Of a stretch of 64,000 nucleotides of DNA, positions 11,717 through 22,195 are shown piece after piece (position 1 is the stretch's first letter; the number at the start of each line of letters is the position of its first letter). Origin of the DNA: Escarpia spicata (lineage: Eukaryota > Annelida > Polychaeta > Sabellida > Siboglinidae); the NCBI GenBank assembly GCA_963995525.1, contig OZ023205.1, positions 64,275,234 through 64,339,233 on the forward strand. The letters are read 5' to 3'. Below the pieces are notes generated by a model, which saw nothing but the letters and a program-made list of their open reading frames with translations, was not told the origin of the DNA and did no database searches. Position numbers and translations under genes: made by a program.

Positions 11717-12174
11717 CTGGGATTGGGTTAAAGTTAAACTAGGCTTTACTCTATTTGAGAACTCAGGATGATATTATTAGGGGACATTCTCAATATTAAT
11801 ACAGTTGGTACATGGATTGATGGTGGTTTAAACTTTAATAGTGGTGTCATATTATTGATGTAATTAAAAGATTAATATTGCCCTTTAAATTAGTGCCAAT
11901 TTGTTTAGCTATCACTGTAAGTTAACCAGATGATAATTATGCGATTGGTATGTTCTGTTATTGACTGAAGCAACTTTTCTGCACATGACCGATACAAAGG
12001 TTTCCCTTCAGATGGTAGTATTTTTTCAGCCAGAAACCCTAAATTAATACAAAGTTAATGTCCTCCCTATTCGTAGTTCGCGCAAAACCCAACATCCGGG
12101 TCCCGAAGCCTCCGTCTGACATTAATTTTTATGGGCGAGCGCAACAGTCGTAAATGTAAACACTGGTTGTGGGT

Positions 12175-12345
12175 ATGGCTTGTCATCCCAAATCAAGAAA
12201 AGTTAAACAAAAGTACATCGAACCATTGTTGGGGGATGTAAAAACACGGTATTTGCACAACATAGCACTTGTAGGTGGAAGAGATCCGTAAAAAATTGTG
12301 AAGAAAGACTGGTGGCATGACTTGTACTTGTTACCAGTTCTGACC
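12175..12345 (+). pseudogene. First-exon remnant of a SWIM-family (YqaJ-associated type) protein
   Basis: From the ATG at 12175 the frame reads MACHPKSRKVKQKYIEPLLG, DVKTRYLHNIALVGGRDP, a TAA stop at 12289, then KIVKKDWWHDLYLLPVLT. The pattern Y-x-E-P-L-L-G-x-V-K-x-R-Y-x-x-x-I-A-L-V-G-G-x-D-P-x-x-I-x-x-K-D-W is how many uncharacterised mollusc and cnidarian proteins with SWIM or YqaJ domains begin. A promoter-like GC-rich leader precedes it (12080-12170). The stop and the loss of homology after 12345 show it is dead. Confidence 0.6.
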
Positions 12346-12699
12346 ATAATCCTTTGATGTGTGCCAGGAAGTCCATAATAAAAGGCACTGTTATCGGTGA
12401 GACATAGTTGTAACATGCAGATGTTGCTCTCACAATGAACAGTGCCATTAATTACTTAACCCGGGGGGGGGGGCAGGTTAAACTTGCCAATATGCTTGAT
12501 GGAAGTGTAAACTGATTGGCCCAATGCTTTCTACTCAGCAGTGCTTGGCCAGCCACCTGTTGTAGCATCTTCATATAGGGATATACTGTTACATGTGAAA
12601 GAAGTACAAATTCATTGCCAACATTTTTTAGACGTCATTGAATAGTAACATTAATAGTGCTAGTAGCACTAACATCTTAGTTTGCACCATGTTTATGGG

Positions 12700-12838
12700 T
12701 GACAGACCAGCTATGACTGTGTGGGAACAGTTTGTTAAAGTGGAAAGTAATGGAAAAACAGTTGCTAGATGCATGCTATGTTGTCACCAGATGTCATCCA
12801 AGTGTTTCCAGTCATTGCTTCATCGCTTATGCAATTAG
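12700..12838 (+). pseudogene. BED-type zinc finger fragment
   Basis: The frame reads MTVWEQFVKVESNGKTVARC then MLCCHQMSSKC. W-x-x-F-x-K-V plus C-x-x-C is the first half of a BED finger, the N-terminal DNA-binding module of hAT transposases and ZBED proteins. The second His pair is lost and the frame ends at 12838. It lies within 150 bp of the right end of the hAT element at 9880-12978 and points outward, so it is probably a rearranged remnant of that family's own transposase. Confidence 0.55.
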
Positions 12839-13035
12839 CAAAATCATAAATTTATGCATATGGCATGTATTAGATTCTGACAGTTTCTGACATCAGAAAT
12901 CTGTCGGAAACCAGTATATGACAGTGTCTGACATTTTCTCGTCAGAAATACTTCCTGATTGTCAGAAACCCAACCCTGATTTAGATGAGTCGCCTTCACA
13001 GGAAGTCGTAGGGCATTTACAGAGACAAATATAGA

Positions 13036-13727
13036 TCTGACCACCGAGGCCACCGCCTACAGTCAGGAACAACCTAAGTAAGTCATCCTTCAGGATGTTG
13101 TGCCAGGAACAGACTAAAATACCCCACCTTCCCCTCTTTCCTTATCTTATCTCGAATACTGTGGTAAAGTGAACTTTTAAACCCAAAAGGCAAAACTAGG
13201 CAAAAATATCGGCTTTGGATAAAGGTATGTTCCTATTCAAAATTGTATGTGAATTATTAAATAAAAAATCTGACATGTTAGACTTTTAAAACAGTTGGTG
13301 CTCATCCAGTTATGCCTTGTATTTGTGAAGCAGGTTCAATTCCTGCTGATGTTTTCATACTCAAAACATTAACTGATTGTTTCACATACTAGCTAGGCCT
13401 ATCCCCTACCTGAGTTACTACCCAAACAGGTAATAAATAACAAAGTACTCATTTTGTTTGCATGGAATAACGACAGAAATTGCATTACAGTTTTGACAAT
13501 TTCAGAAACTATATTTTGCTACATACTCTATAATAATGCAATTACAAATTCCCATCTTCTGTGAAGATTAAGAACCTATTCTATTAGCTTCAAAATATTT
13601 CATTTTGCATATCCAAATGTTTGGATATGCAAAATGAATAGTTTGAATTGAATACGAACTACCCTGAAGATTGTTCAGTAATCTATTCTATTGGCATAGT
13701 TTATGACATTATAGCAACACATATTTT
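13036..13727. other. Noncoding stretch with one short palindrome
   Basis: No coding evidence. A weak polymerase III B-box-like ggttcaattcc occurs near 13332, without a convincing A box. Confidence 0.4.
13599..13638. repeat. Perfect 19-bp inverted repeat with a 2-base loop
   Basis: ttcattttgcatatccaaa at 13599-13617 is the exact reverse complement of 13620-13638. Each arm contains atttgcat-like octamer spacing (ttgcatatcc). No gene is adjacent. Confidence 0.75.
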
Positions 13728-15110
13728 GATCACTATACGGAAGGAAGGAAGGAAAATAAGCAAATAAGTTGAATGAAAAACCCTCCTAACCGAAAATTAT
13801 TACATGCACACAACTGATTAAGCAATATGTTTATAATATAAACTAATTATATTAATTGGCGTTGGTTTCATCTCGATCGGACCATTAAGGCGAAAAAAGA
13901 AACCCTAGGGTTTATCTACCAACCCTAATCTTATTTAACTGCGTTAATTATACCCACCAACCATTGCAAAGAGGTCCCTACGACATAAAGACCACTTCAG
14001 TCACAAGCAAATGACAAATGGGCAGGCGCCGCAGCGTAAATCTGACAAGGGATGCGAGGGATTCGTAATGCAAATGGACATTATTTCGCGGGGGGATAAC
14101 AGCATTGAAAATATAGGTGGGCATTTTTGTTTACCAACATTTCTAATAAATTTGGTGTGGAAATGATATTCAATATTTTTACAACACATTTAGCTAGTAA
14201 TTTTAGTTTACGAGAAGGGAGTATGCAGACTTTTATAATCCTCCGGCTTATTAGTTAAATATCTGTCAATATTATGGCCTTTACAATATTGTTTACTTAT
14301 TGACATGACTGCTCCTTGGGTAATTTATTACAATAATTGGCATTGATTGGCACTTGGTCTTGTGAATGAAAACTTTATAATATATAATCTCGAGTGCGGT
14401 TTTTATTTTATAAGGGTGCCCTCTTAATTGTTGAAGTATTCTCCATCAGTCCATGGTGAAGAAGTTAGCTGGAGGTATATTTTCTATGTAAATCACAGAC
14501 AATTATGAACACCTAATATAGTAGGTGGTACGTAGCCAGGTCGGCCCTACAATACTACCGTCGTTAGTTTCGAATGTTTTAATATTTAAGACATTAAATA
14601 CTATCAACCTGCTATGCTAATCTGTATGACTAATTTTAGGTATCGCTCTGGTCGCTCTGTTCTGTACACTCTCAATTACGTTGACGTTAACTCGTCGTAT
14701 GTTGTATATTATTGTGGCCGTAGTGCATGCACACAATTTTGTTATATAATAAATTACAGTTGCCATTCTTCATCCATCCATCCATGTATTGTATTAAGAT
14801 CCTGTAATGTCACCGCACCCTCGACTAATGCAACTAATTAACTGACCCCAATCTTTACAGCTGACCATGATTTTATTTTGGCATTCCGACCTTGAACGAC
14901 CATTTACGACGATTCGATCGTTAATTATACCCTGTTGAATGGCCATTCCGTTACCCATGGATTTACATCGCCTCTTGGGCCACTCTCCAAAATAGTCATA
15001 TCCTGAATATTTTATAAGAAATAACAAAATCATTACAAAAAGGACGGATATAACAAATGGATTTAATACTTGTTTTATACATAAATCTAGCAAAGCATAT
15101 TTCATTACCT
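13728..15110 (-). mobile_element. Decayed LINE, copy 1, with internal deletion
   Basis: Collinear with 27369-28712 and, inverted, with 51420-52392. Read on the minus strand the 5' part encodes FGEWPKRRCKSMGNGMAIQQ and INDRIVVNGRSRSECQN, the R-x-V-V-V-N-G segment that precedes RT motif B in CR1-like elements. The block with the F-A-D-D-type catalytic motif, present in the other two copies, is deleted at about 14838-14841. The terminal segment ctatacggaaggaaggaagg (13733) marks the shared boundary. Confidence 0.75.
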
Positions 15111-15154
15111 GTAAAGGATGTGGCTATTTATTATTACTTGGGGAAATACTAGAG

Positions 15155-16320
15155 AATAGTATGTTTCTAAGTCTAGTTGATGATGAAGAAATTATTAGAA
15201 TTGTTCAACATTTTAAAGATAAAACATCAACAGATTATAGTGATATTAACATGAGTATGGTTAAGAAAATCATTACTCAGATTGTAAAATCATTCTGTCA
15301 TGTATGCAATGTATCCTTTCAAACAGGTGCATTTCAGAGCAAATTAAAATATCTAAAGTTGTTCCAGTTTTTAAATCTGGAGTACGGGTGTATTTACAAA
15401 TTGCAGACCTATCTTATTGCTATCACAATTTTGCAACATTCTAGATAAATTATACAATGATAGGTTGAACAAATTTATAAACAAATACGATGTACTTTGT
15501 CCAAGCCAATATGGCTTTAGACCTAACAGGTCAACTTCTCTTTCTCTTCTGGAATTGGTTATATAAATTACAAATGCACTCAATCGTAAACAGGATTGGC
15601 ATATTTGTTGATCTAATGAAGGCATTTGGTACTGTTGATCATAATATACTAGAACAGAAATTACATTTTTATGGTATATGTGGTGCTGCACATAAATGGA
15701 CTGTGAGCTATTTGAAAAATAGAACTTGGAAGTGTTTGATGTATGTTGTGGTGTTCCACAGGTTCTGATTTTAGGACGAAAGCTATCTATTATATATATA
15801 AACAACATTTGTAATGTTTCAGAAGTTTTTAAAGTATATTTTATTTGCAGATGTCACTAACTTATTTTGTTGTGATTGTGATTTAAATTAACAGAAAAGT
15901 CCATAATTTTACATAATATTTTAAAAAGTATGTCTCAGTGAAAGTTGTTAAACTGTGGAATTCTCTTGATAACTCACTAATCTCTTGTCAAAAAAAATTT
16001 GTTTTCAAAAACAAATACAAAGAAAAATTACTGAAAAGTGTATTTAATGAGTAGCGTGGTGTTGGGGTTATATTATTACTTTAACTTCTTTTTATAAACG
16101 GCCTACCATGATTTGGACATTATAATTATGCATTATGTATTCTAAGTCATGTCACATGTTATACAATGTTACAGAGGTTTTTTAGGTGTAACAGGGCAAG
16201 TATTTATAATTGTTCTTCTTGCCCTTTTTCGAAAATTGTATATATCTATAATTTAATAATTAGCTACTTTACTATGTCTGTTCTTGTTTAAATAAAGTTT
16301 CATTAATTCATGTAAGTTAA
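15155..16320 (+). mobile_element. Decayed LINE reverse transcriptase, jockey/CR1 type
   Basis: Plus-strand frames give, in order: DEEIIRIVQHFKDKTSTDYS (RT motif 0 region), PSQYGFRPNRSTSLSLLELV across a frameshift, GIFVDLMKAFGTVDHNILEQ (motif A, catalytic Asp kept), CGVPQ (motif B remnant), IIYINNICNVSEVFK, LFADVTNLF (motif C, second Asp changed to Val) and finally VKLWNSLDNSLISCQKKFVF. Many frameshifts and stops. The 3' end is marked by aataaagtttcatt near 16290. The antisense frame at 15371-15808 is a by-product. Confidence 0.8.
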
Positions 16321-16599
16321 TTCACATGTAAGTTCATGTATGTGAATCGATTTTTTTGTTAATAAATGATTTGGTTTAATAAATCACATTCGATACTTAG
16401 TGCATATTTTTAATGTTGCCCACATTTGTATGCAGCAAATGATTGGGACCAGTTTTCTAATTAAATATTGATTACTGTTTTAAATGGGAAAATAATTTAA
16501 AAAAACCCAACATGTTACAGTTATATTATACAAATAATAATTGAAACAGTAAAATATTAAATTCCCTAACAGCTACCTAAATTGGATTTAGCTTATCAG
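16321..16599. other. Noncoding AT-rich stretch
   Basis: Nothing recognised between the LINE 3' end and the SINE. Confidence 0.4.
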
Positions 16600-16925
16600 C
16601 TACTCCTAGTGTGACATGTAATGATTCTATGTCGTGAGATTCCTGATTTAATTCCTACTGCTGCCGATTCGTACCTTGGGCAAGTTCACTCACCCCACTT
16701 TGCTCCACATTGCTCCAGTTCACTCGTATGTGTGAATGAGTACCTCGCTATAGGCAGTGGTTGATATTTGTGTACGAATAATCTTTGCGTAGTCTTTGCA
16801 GCAAGTCAGGATGTTTCCCAGAGAAGATGAGATGATGTTCGATTGAACAGGTCAGCCAGGGAGTAAAGCACTTTGAGCAGTCCTAAGGATTAGATATTGC
16901 GCTACATAGGAACTTACCTTTATTG
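16600..16925 (+). mobile_element. tRNA-derived SINE, second copy
   Basis: Same family as 6186-6510, plus strand. Matching blocks include cattgctccagttcactc, gatatttgtgtacgaataat, gatgttcgattgaacaggt, cagccagggagtaaagc, ctttgagcagtcctaagga and aacttacctttattg. The tRNA-like head (about 16600-16670) is diverged. Confidence 0.75.
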
Positions 16926-17239
16926 AGGAATGGTACAGTTTGACGCACATTAGTTGTGATTATTGGGCCAGTAAACAACAGTATGGAATTATTTCACATG
17001 TTCCATAAAGGAGCATTCTTTTAAAAACATATTTGTTAGGTAAAAATAATCATGTCATCGGATAAGTGGTTTAGTTTTGCTATGCATTGGTTCAAAACAC
17101 ATGGTCCCACAATTATATATGAAATATTCATAAAAGTGTAATTTTGATCATCTTATTCTGTTGCATCTGACACTTAGTTTTAGTTGAGGTATTTGTTACT
17201 ATTTAGTAACTGTAGTGTTTGAACAGTGCTAAACTACAC

Positions 17240-17640
17240 ACTTTTTAGTCCTTTGGCCGAAGATCCAAGGGACTATTGCCATCACTCTGCGTCCGCCGTC
17301 TGCCGTCCTCCGTTAGCTGCCGTATCTCAGAAACCGTTCAGCAACTTTTTCTCTAATTTTGCAGACATATTTTAGGGCACTGCCACTATGCACGAGAACT
17401 CTGTATTTGATTGAATCATTCTAAGGGCTCCCTAGGGCCTCCAAGGACCCCATAACTGGTAAAAATGTAACATTTGGCCTATTTTTTCAAAAACTGTTCA
17501 GCAACTTTTTTTTAATAATTTTGGATAGATGTATCGTAGGGTGCTGCCACTATATACTAGAAATCTGTATTTGATTGAATCATTCTAAGGGCACCTAAGG
17601 GGCCCCCAAAGTGCAAAAGTTTTACTTTATCTAGTGATGT
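17240..17640. repeat. Two-unit diverged repeat of a mollusc-type dispersed element
   Basis: The block contains gcgtccgccgtctgccgtcc, then two about 160-bp units sharing ttcagcaacttttt, gcactgccactat, tctgtatttgattgaatcat and tctaagg near 17340-17430 and 17500-17600. A third tctgtatttgattgaatcat lies at 18333, at the truncated end of a LINE. Confidence 0.7.
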
Positions 17641-17670
17641 GGTTTTGAGAAGGGCCCTTGATACCACCCC

Positions 17671-17930
17671 CAACAGTAGATTTTGTTTAATGTGCAACAA
17701 AGTCAACACTGTGACTAAATTCTGCAGCCTAGTGCTACTGTTCCATTGAGACCTTGACTAATCTTTAATTGGTCACAGTGCCCAGGCAGAGTAGACACCC
17801 CCAATAGTAGATTTTGTTTATTGTGCCACAAAGTCAACACTGTGACTAAATTCTGCAGCCTAGTGTTACTGTTCCATTGAGACCTTGACTAATCTTTAAT
17901 TGGTTACATCGCCCAGGCAGAGTAGACACA
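17671..17930. repeat. 131-bp tandem duplication
   Basis: caacagtagattttgttta at 17671 and caatagtagattttgttta at 17802 start two near-identical units. Both run through aaattctgcagcctagtg, gagaccttgactaatcttta and ggcagagtagacac. Confidence 0.85.
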
Positions 17931-18356
17931 CTTGACCCCTGTTAGACTGAACAGTTGCCTAACACTTTTTATCTTCAAAACTATTGATTTTCTATAATTG
18001 CAAGTTGTGTTTATTTTTATGTTCATTTAATTATTATAAAATGGTGTGAGTGTGGTGTCTATTGGTTAAAGATGTATTGTCACCTGTAGGTGACAAACAT
18101 AGAAAATTTATATTCTGGACAACTATAGAGTGAAATATCCTACACTTTATTGATATCAAATGCATTCCACTGTTCTGTTTACGCTTGCCATGCCTTGTGT
18201 AGACATGGTACTGTAAATCAATTGTATCAATATAGACTAATAATTACAGATTCACAATATAGTTGACACCTGAAACAACCAAATGTCAACCATTAGAAGA
18301 GTTGACATAGTTCCGCTATACCCAAGCAAGAAATCTGTATTTGATTGAATCATTCT

Positions 18357-18740
18357 AGTGTCATCAGCATATAGTAGAACATACATTTTTTACATCATTA
18401 TCCCTAAGGTTGTTATAAATTTCACCAGCTACCATGTCAAATCCGTTATAATTGTGACTAACAGTGTTCAAAATGATTCAGGTAAATAGCAAATAGCAAA
18501 GGACTCAAGTTTTCTCCTTGCCATACCTATACATCACATGAGAAGAAGGCTGACACAGCCTGGCCCTGATTTATACATGATTTAGCATTTTTGTATATGT
18601 TGTATACAACTTTCAACACACTACCATTAATACCGCACGAAATTATCTTAGACCACAGGGAGGACCGGTCTACTAAATCAAATGCTTTCTTATAATCGAT
18701 GAAGGCACAATAAAGCCTTTTGCGTCAAGACAAATACAAT
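18357..18740 (-). mobile_element. Decayed LINE reverse transcriptase (motifs A to C)
   Basis: On the minus strand: LYCAFIDYKKAFDLVDRSSL (motif A, 18717-18657), ISCGINGSVLKVVYNIYKNA, a motif B area corresponding to G-V-R-Q-G-E-N-L-S-P-L-L-F across frameshifts near 18525, and LLYADDT at 18377-18357 (motif C with both catalytic Asp codons). It stops abruptly at 18355 against a copy of tctgtatttgattgaatcat, so the 3' third is gone. Confidence 0.75.
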
Positions 18741-19078
18741 TAAACCAATACCCCTATTTGAACACTGCCTGTTCTTCACCTATTACGTTCGCTTTGTTTA
18801 GGTATGTGGTCAGTCTGGTGTTCTGAACAATCACTAAGGATTAATGAACACTTGTGCAGAATGTCACCCACTTGGCAGGTTTAATTGATCTATTCAGCAA
18901 TGAGGACACTGCTCAGGCCTCACTCTGGACACTGTCACTCACAGTGTTGTGTATTTTCTTAATTGGTGCATTGAGCTAATCTACTTGACAATGAATCAGT
19001 GGTGGATCTGGTTGTGTATTACACACAGCTGTGGAGCTAAGATTCTCTGCCTGCTATTGTTTGATGAAAACTGTGACT
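18741..19078. other. Noncoding stretch, probably more LINE decay
   Basis: Nothing that can be translated convincingly; it lies upstream of motif A of the minus-strand LINE remnant. Confidence 0.35.
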
Positions 19079-19375
19079 AACCAGAGCCAAGACATTGGCT
19101 ATCACAATATTTCGAACTGTAATCCAGCCAGTAACGCGTTCCCTTATCCAATCAAGATATGACAAAAGCGTGCACAAGTGATTTAATCGCATCTGTTGTG
19201 AGGTATCGCCTGATACGACTAATGTTGTGGAGGTTCATATACGCTGTTCGACAAATGGTACTTGTGTGATTAACCTATTGAGAGATGGATCGAATCGAAG
19301 CGGTGTGTCAAACGAGTATGTGTTTTTCTCGTCTTGTCTTTGTAGTAGGTAACGATGACCTGGTTCATTCGGCCC
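19079..19375. repeat. Direct repeat, left copy (flanks a LINE)
   Basis: Shares accagagccaagacattggc, tatcacaatatttc, agccagtaacgcgttcc, aatggtacttgtgtgatta and cgatgacctggttcattc with 20888-21090. Confidence 0.8.
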
Positions 19376-19559
19376 CAACCTGTTTACCCGAACATATCAA
19401 TGGTGTACGCGTGAGAGATCGTCAAGGAGCCCGCGTGCTCAATTGTCCGATGACGTCTTTTGTGTAGTCAAGCTATGTATGGAATAATTACTCTGACCTG
19501 TTGGAAAGCGATAGGTCTATTCCATTAATGTTATGTTGTAGCCAAATATTAACATAAAC

Positions 19560-20795
19560 TTACACAATCTTATCATAAAAGTGAGTCAATGTAAGATTCG
19601 TGGACAGGAATATATATTTATCTGTTTAAGCGTTGTGGAATCGGATGTATACTGTATCATACAATGGGAATGGGAATCTCACATATTGTCGCCTATTGTT
19701 AATGCAGCACAAGGATCACAAATTGGACCACTTCTGTTTATCTTGTATATTAACGATCTCACTAATCATTTTGATTCTGGTGAAATGTCATTGTATGCTG
19801 ATGATTCCAAATTGTTTAAAGAAATTACGTCGGTGACGTGTCAGTTGGTGCTCTGGACAGTGTATGTGTTTGGTGTGACACATGACACCTTAAACTTAAC
19901 GTTGAGAAATGCTGCATAATGTCATTCACTAACAAAAAGAAACGTATATCATATGGCTACACGACTTTAAGCCAGTCTCTGCCCAATGTCACCGCTGTCA
20001 AAGATCTCGGTATCACATTGACCGACAGTTTGACTTTTAAAGATCATATTAATCGTTGTGTTTGTAAACCTTTTACGATGAGTGGTTTTATTAAGCGCGT
20101 TTCCACAACATTTACCGATGTACATGCTTTGTGATCCTTGTATATATCTCTACTCAGAAGCCAGTTGGAGTATTGCAGTGTTATCTTGAATCCCTGGCAA
20201 CGTACGTTTATTGACAAATTCGAACGAGTTAAAAAAAATCTTTAAATATCTATGTTACAAATCCAAAATACAGTACTCCTCTGACAGTTATCCTGAGCTT
20301 TGCCACTACCTTCCCTTCAACACCATAGGCAAGTTGCAGACCTTATGTTTGTACACAAGTGTGTGCACTCCTAACTAGACTCGTAGTAACTGGTAGGGGC
20401 TATCCAATTTCACAGTCTTTCACGATCTCTACGAAATTACACCCCTTTTACAATTTACAATTGTAGAATCAACATTATAAAAAATCATGTTTTGAATAGA
20501 TGTATGACTACTTTCAACACATTTGTTTTACGTGATCCAACTATTGCTATATTTTCATCAGCTGAAACGTTTAGATCCTCAATTCAAAAACAGTTCTATG
20601 TATAACGAATGTTTGCCTGTTATATGTGATGTTGATATTGTTTGTGTATTTTATTGTCCATATTGTACTTGTTGTTTTAATTATTTTATTATTGTTTTAT
20701 TCTTTATACGTATTGTTTCAGTTATCGGTCCTGTTACTGGGTTTAGTGGACCTGTTGGAAACTGAATAAATACAATACAATACAATACAAAACAT
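19560..20795 (+). mobile_element. 5'-truncated LINE, jockey-like, with 3' tail
   Basis: Frames read AAQGSQIGPLLFILYINDLT (motif B), SLYADDSKLFKEI (motif C, both Asp), then after one stop at 19917-19919 MSFTNKKKRISYGYTTLSQS, VTAVKDLGITLTDSLTFKDH, GFIKRVSTTFTDVHAL and, past another stop, LLRSQLEYCSVILNPWQRTF. This order (K-C-x-x-M-S-F, K-D-L-G-I-T-x-D, R-S-Q-L-E-Y-C-S-V) is that of jockey/CR1-like ORF2 thumb and C-terminal regions. It ends in gaataaatacaatacaatac (20763 onward), a typical short-repeat LINE tail. Motifs 0 to A are absent. Confidence 0.85.
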
Positions 20796-20887
20796 AAATG
20801 CAGTGAAAAATGCTATGGATGTCTTAAAATCGTCCCTTGAAATATTGGATGAAACATTTCGGCGTCATACAAGCGAACATATAATGA

Positions 20888-21090
20888 TCAACCAGAGCCA
20901 AGTCATTGGCTATCACATTACCTCAAACTGTAGCCAGCCAGTAGCGCGTTCCTGGAGTCCAATCTAGATATCACGAAAGCGTGCAAAGGTGATTTATTCG
21001 CTTCTGTTGTTATGTGTAATATTGTGGAGCTGTTCGGCAAATGGTACTTGTGTGATTAGTCACGTTACGATGACCTGGTTCATTCCTCCT
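20888..21090. repeat. Direct repeat, right copy
   Basis: Right-hand partner of 19079-19375. It lacks a roughly 60-bp segment, ctattgagagatgg to gtaggtaa, that is present in the left copy. Confidence 0.8.
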
Positions 21091-21122
21091 CAAAGTGTTT
21101 TTCACGAACTCAAGAATGAAGT

Positions 21123-21322
21123 NNNNNNNNNNNNNNNNNNNNNNNNNNNNNNNNNNNNNNNNNNNNNNNNNNNNNNNNNNNNNNNNNNNNNNNNNNNNNN
21201 NNNNNNNNNNNNNNNNNNNNNNNNNNNNNNNNNNNNNNNNNNNNNNNNNNNNNNNNNNNNNNNNNNNNNNNNNNNNNNNNNNNNNNNNNNNNNNNNNNNN
21301 NNNNNNNNNNNNNNNNNNNNNN
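21123..21322. other. Assembly gap (200 N)
   Basis: Exactly 200 unresolved bases. Frames drawn across it are artefacts. The sequence that restarts on its right is the terminal part of the foldback element seen complete at 9173-9805. Confidence 0.99.
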
Positions 21323-21375
21323 TATACATATATAGAGAGAGAACGTAAACAGACAGAACGACGCGAGCGCACGTG
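21323..21375. mobile_element. Right end of a second foldback element copy
   Basis: tatacatatatagag, gagaacgtaaacagacagaa and cgacgcgagcgcacgtg match the arm end at 9755-9805. The left part is hidden in the gap, and the next 8 bases, gtctcact, would be the target duplication. Confidence 0.8.
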
Positions 21376-21383
21376 GTCTCACT

Positions 21384-21757
21384 AGGTTTATCATAGGTCC
21401 ATAGCACTCGCCAGCATTGAAACATAGCGCTAAATATAGTAGATGACGTGTGGTACTTTTGCACAAAATAAAACGGACACCATCACCTTGTGCATTGGCA
21501 TTCAACATAACTGTTAACTGATCTCTATGAATACAAACTTTGTGTTGGAGATCACGTTAATGTCCGTCCCGGTCCCGTCTGCAAGGAGGTTCCGGTCTGA
21601 TAGTAAGTTCGGGTTCCGTTTTGCGTATTGCGCATGCGCTTGTATATGTCAAAGGTTAGCGCCTACTTTCGGCACGACGCCAAATCACTACATCCTGCAA
21701 TGGCTACATCCTTGAATTTCGTCTTACCTCTGCACGCGCAATGCTAGTAATTATTAA
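21384..21757. other. No recognised gene
   Basis: GC content rises near 21560-21660, where a 62-codon frame (21527-21715) has no domain. Confidence 0.35.
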
Positions 21758-21862
21758 CATCCTTCCGGTAGAGGCAACTTCCTTCCGGTAGATACAACTT
21801 CCTTCCGGTTGGAAGGGCCGATTACCCGTGCGCGCGTACACTTGATAACTTCCTTCCGATAA
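21758..21862. repeat. Short tandem repeat of cttccttccgg units
   Basis: aacttccttccggtaga recurs with a period of about 19 bp at 21760, 21777 and 21796, and a variant aacttccttccgat at 21846. In the reverse sense each unit contains ccggaaggaag, an ETS-factor-like core, but no gene start was found next to it. Confidence 0.6.
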
Positions 21863-22195
21863 TAATGCCTTCATGTTAGCGCCCACATTTTCACGTTTAT
21901 AATTTATTTTAATTAATAAAACTGGGGGTATACATCCACGTTTCATCTACCTGTTTATTATACACTATAATGTGTAGTCTCTATTTGCTCAATTACACCG
22001 TACACTTCGTTAATGTAATCTATCCCGACTTTGTGGATAACCGAACCGAAGTGTGCCGACTCGATAAATGAAAATGACCGGCGTTATGCTTGCAAATTTG
22101 AGCTAGAACGGCCGAATTACCATCTATTTTTCACTAAATTACATGTAGTCCATATACGTTTCTCGTAGTAATCTCATTCAGTTGATTCAATACTG

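Larger units (their letters stand above)
9880..12978. mobile_element. hAT element, 3.1 kb, carrying a nested LTR element
   Basis: Left end cagggttggcaggtttctga (9880 onward) pairs with the right end, whose inverse reads cagggttgggtttctgacaa. Flanking 8-mers are atttcgat (9872-9879) and atttagat (12979-12986), 7 of 8 identical and fitting nTnnnnAn. Both ends contain several subterminal tttctgaca motifs, the usual layout of hAT transposase binding sites. Inside are an LTR element (10074-11716), a SWIM-family first-exon remnant (12175-12345) and a BED-finger frame (12700-12838). No DDE domain or hAT dimerisation domain was found, so the copy is non-autonomous. Confidence 0.82.

Noticed and set aside
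13290..13350. Possible SINE head
   Set aside because: ggttcaattcc is a B-box match, but no A box at the right distance and no body shared with other copies.
15371..15808. 145-codon minus-strand frame
   Set aside because: It is antisense to the LINE reverse transcriptase, which explains the same bases better on the plus strand.
20989..21508. Frames of 96-132 codons over the gap
   Set aside because: Most of their length is unresolved N.
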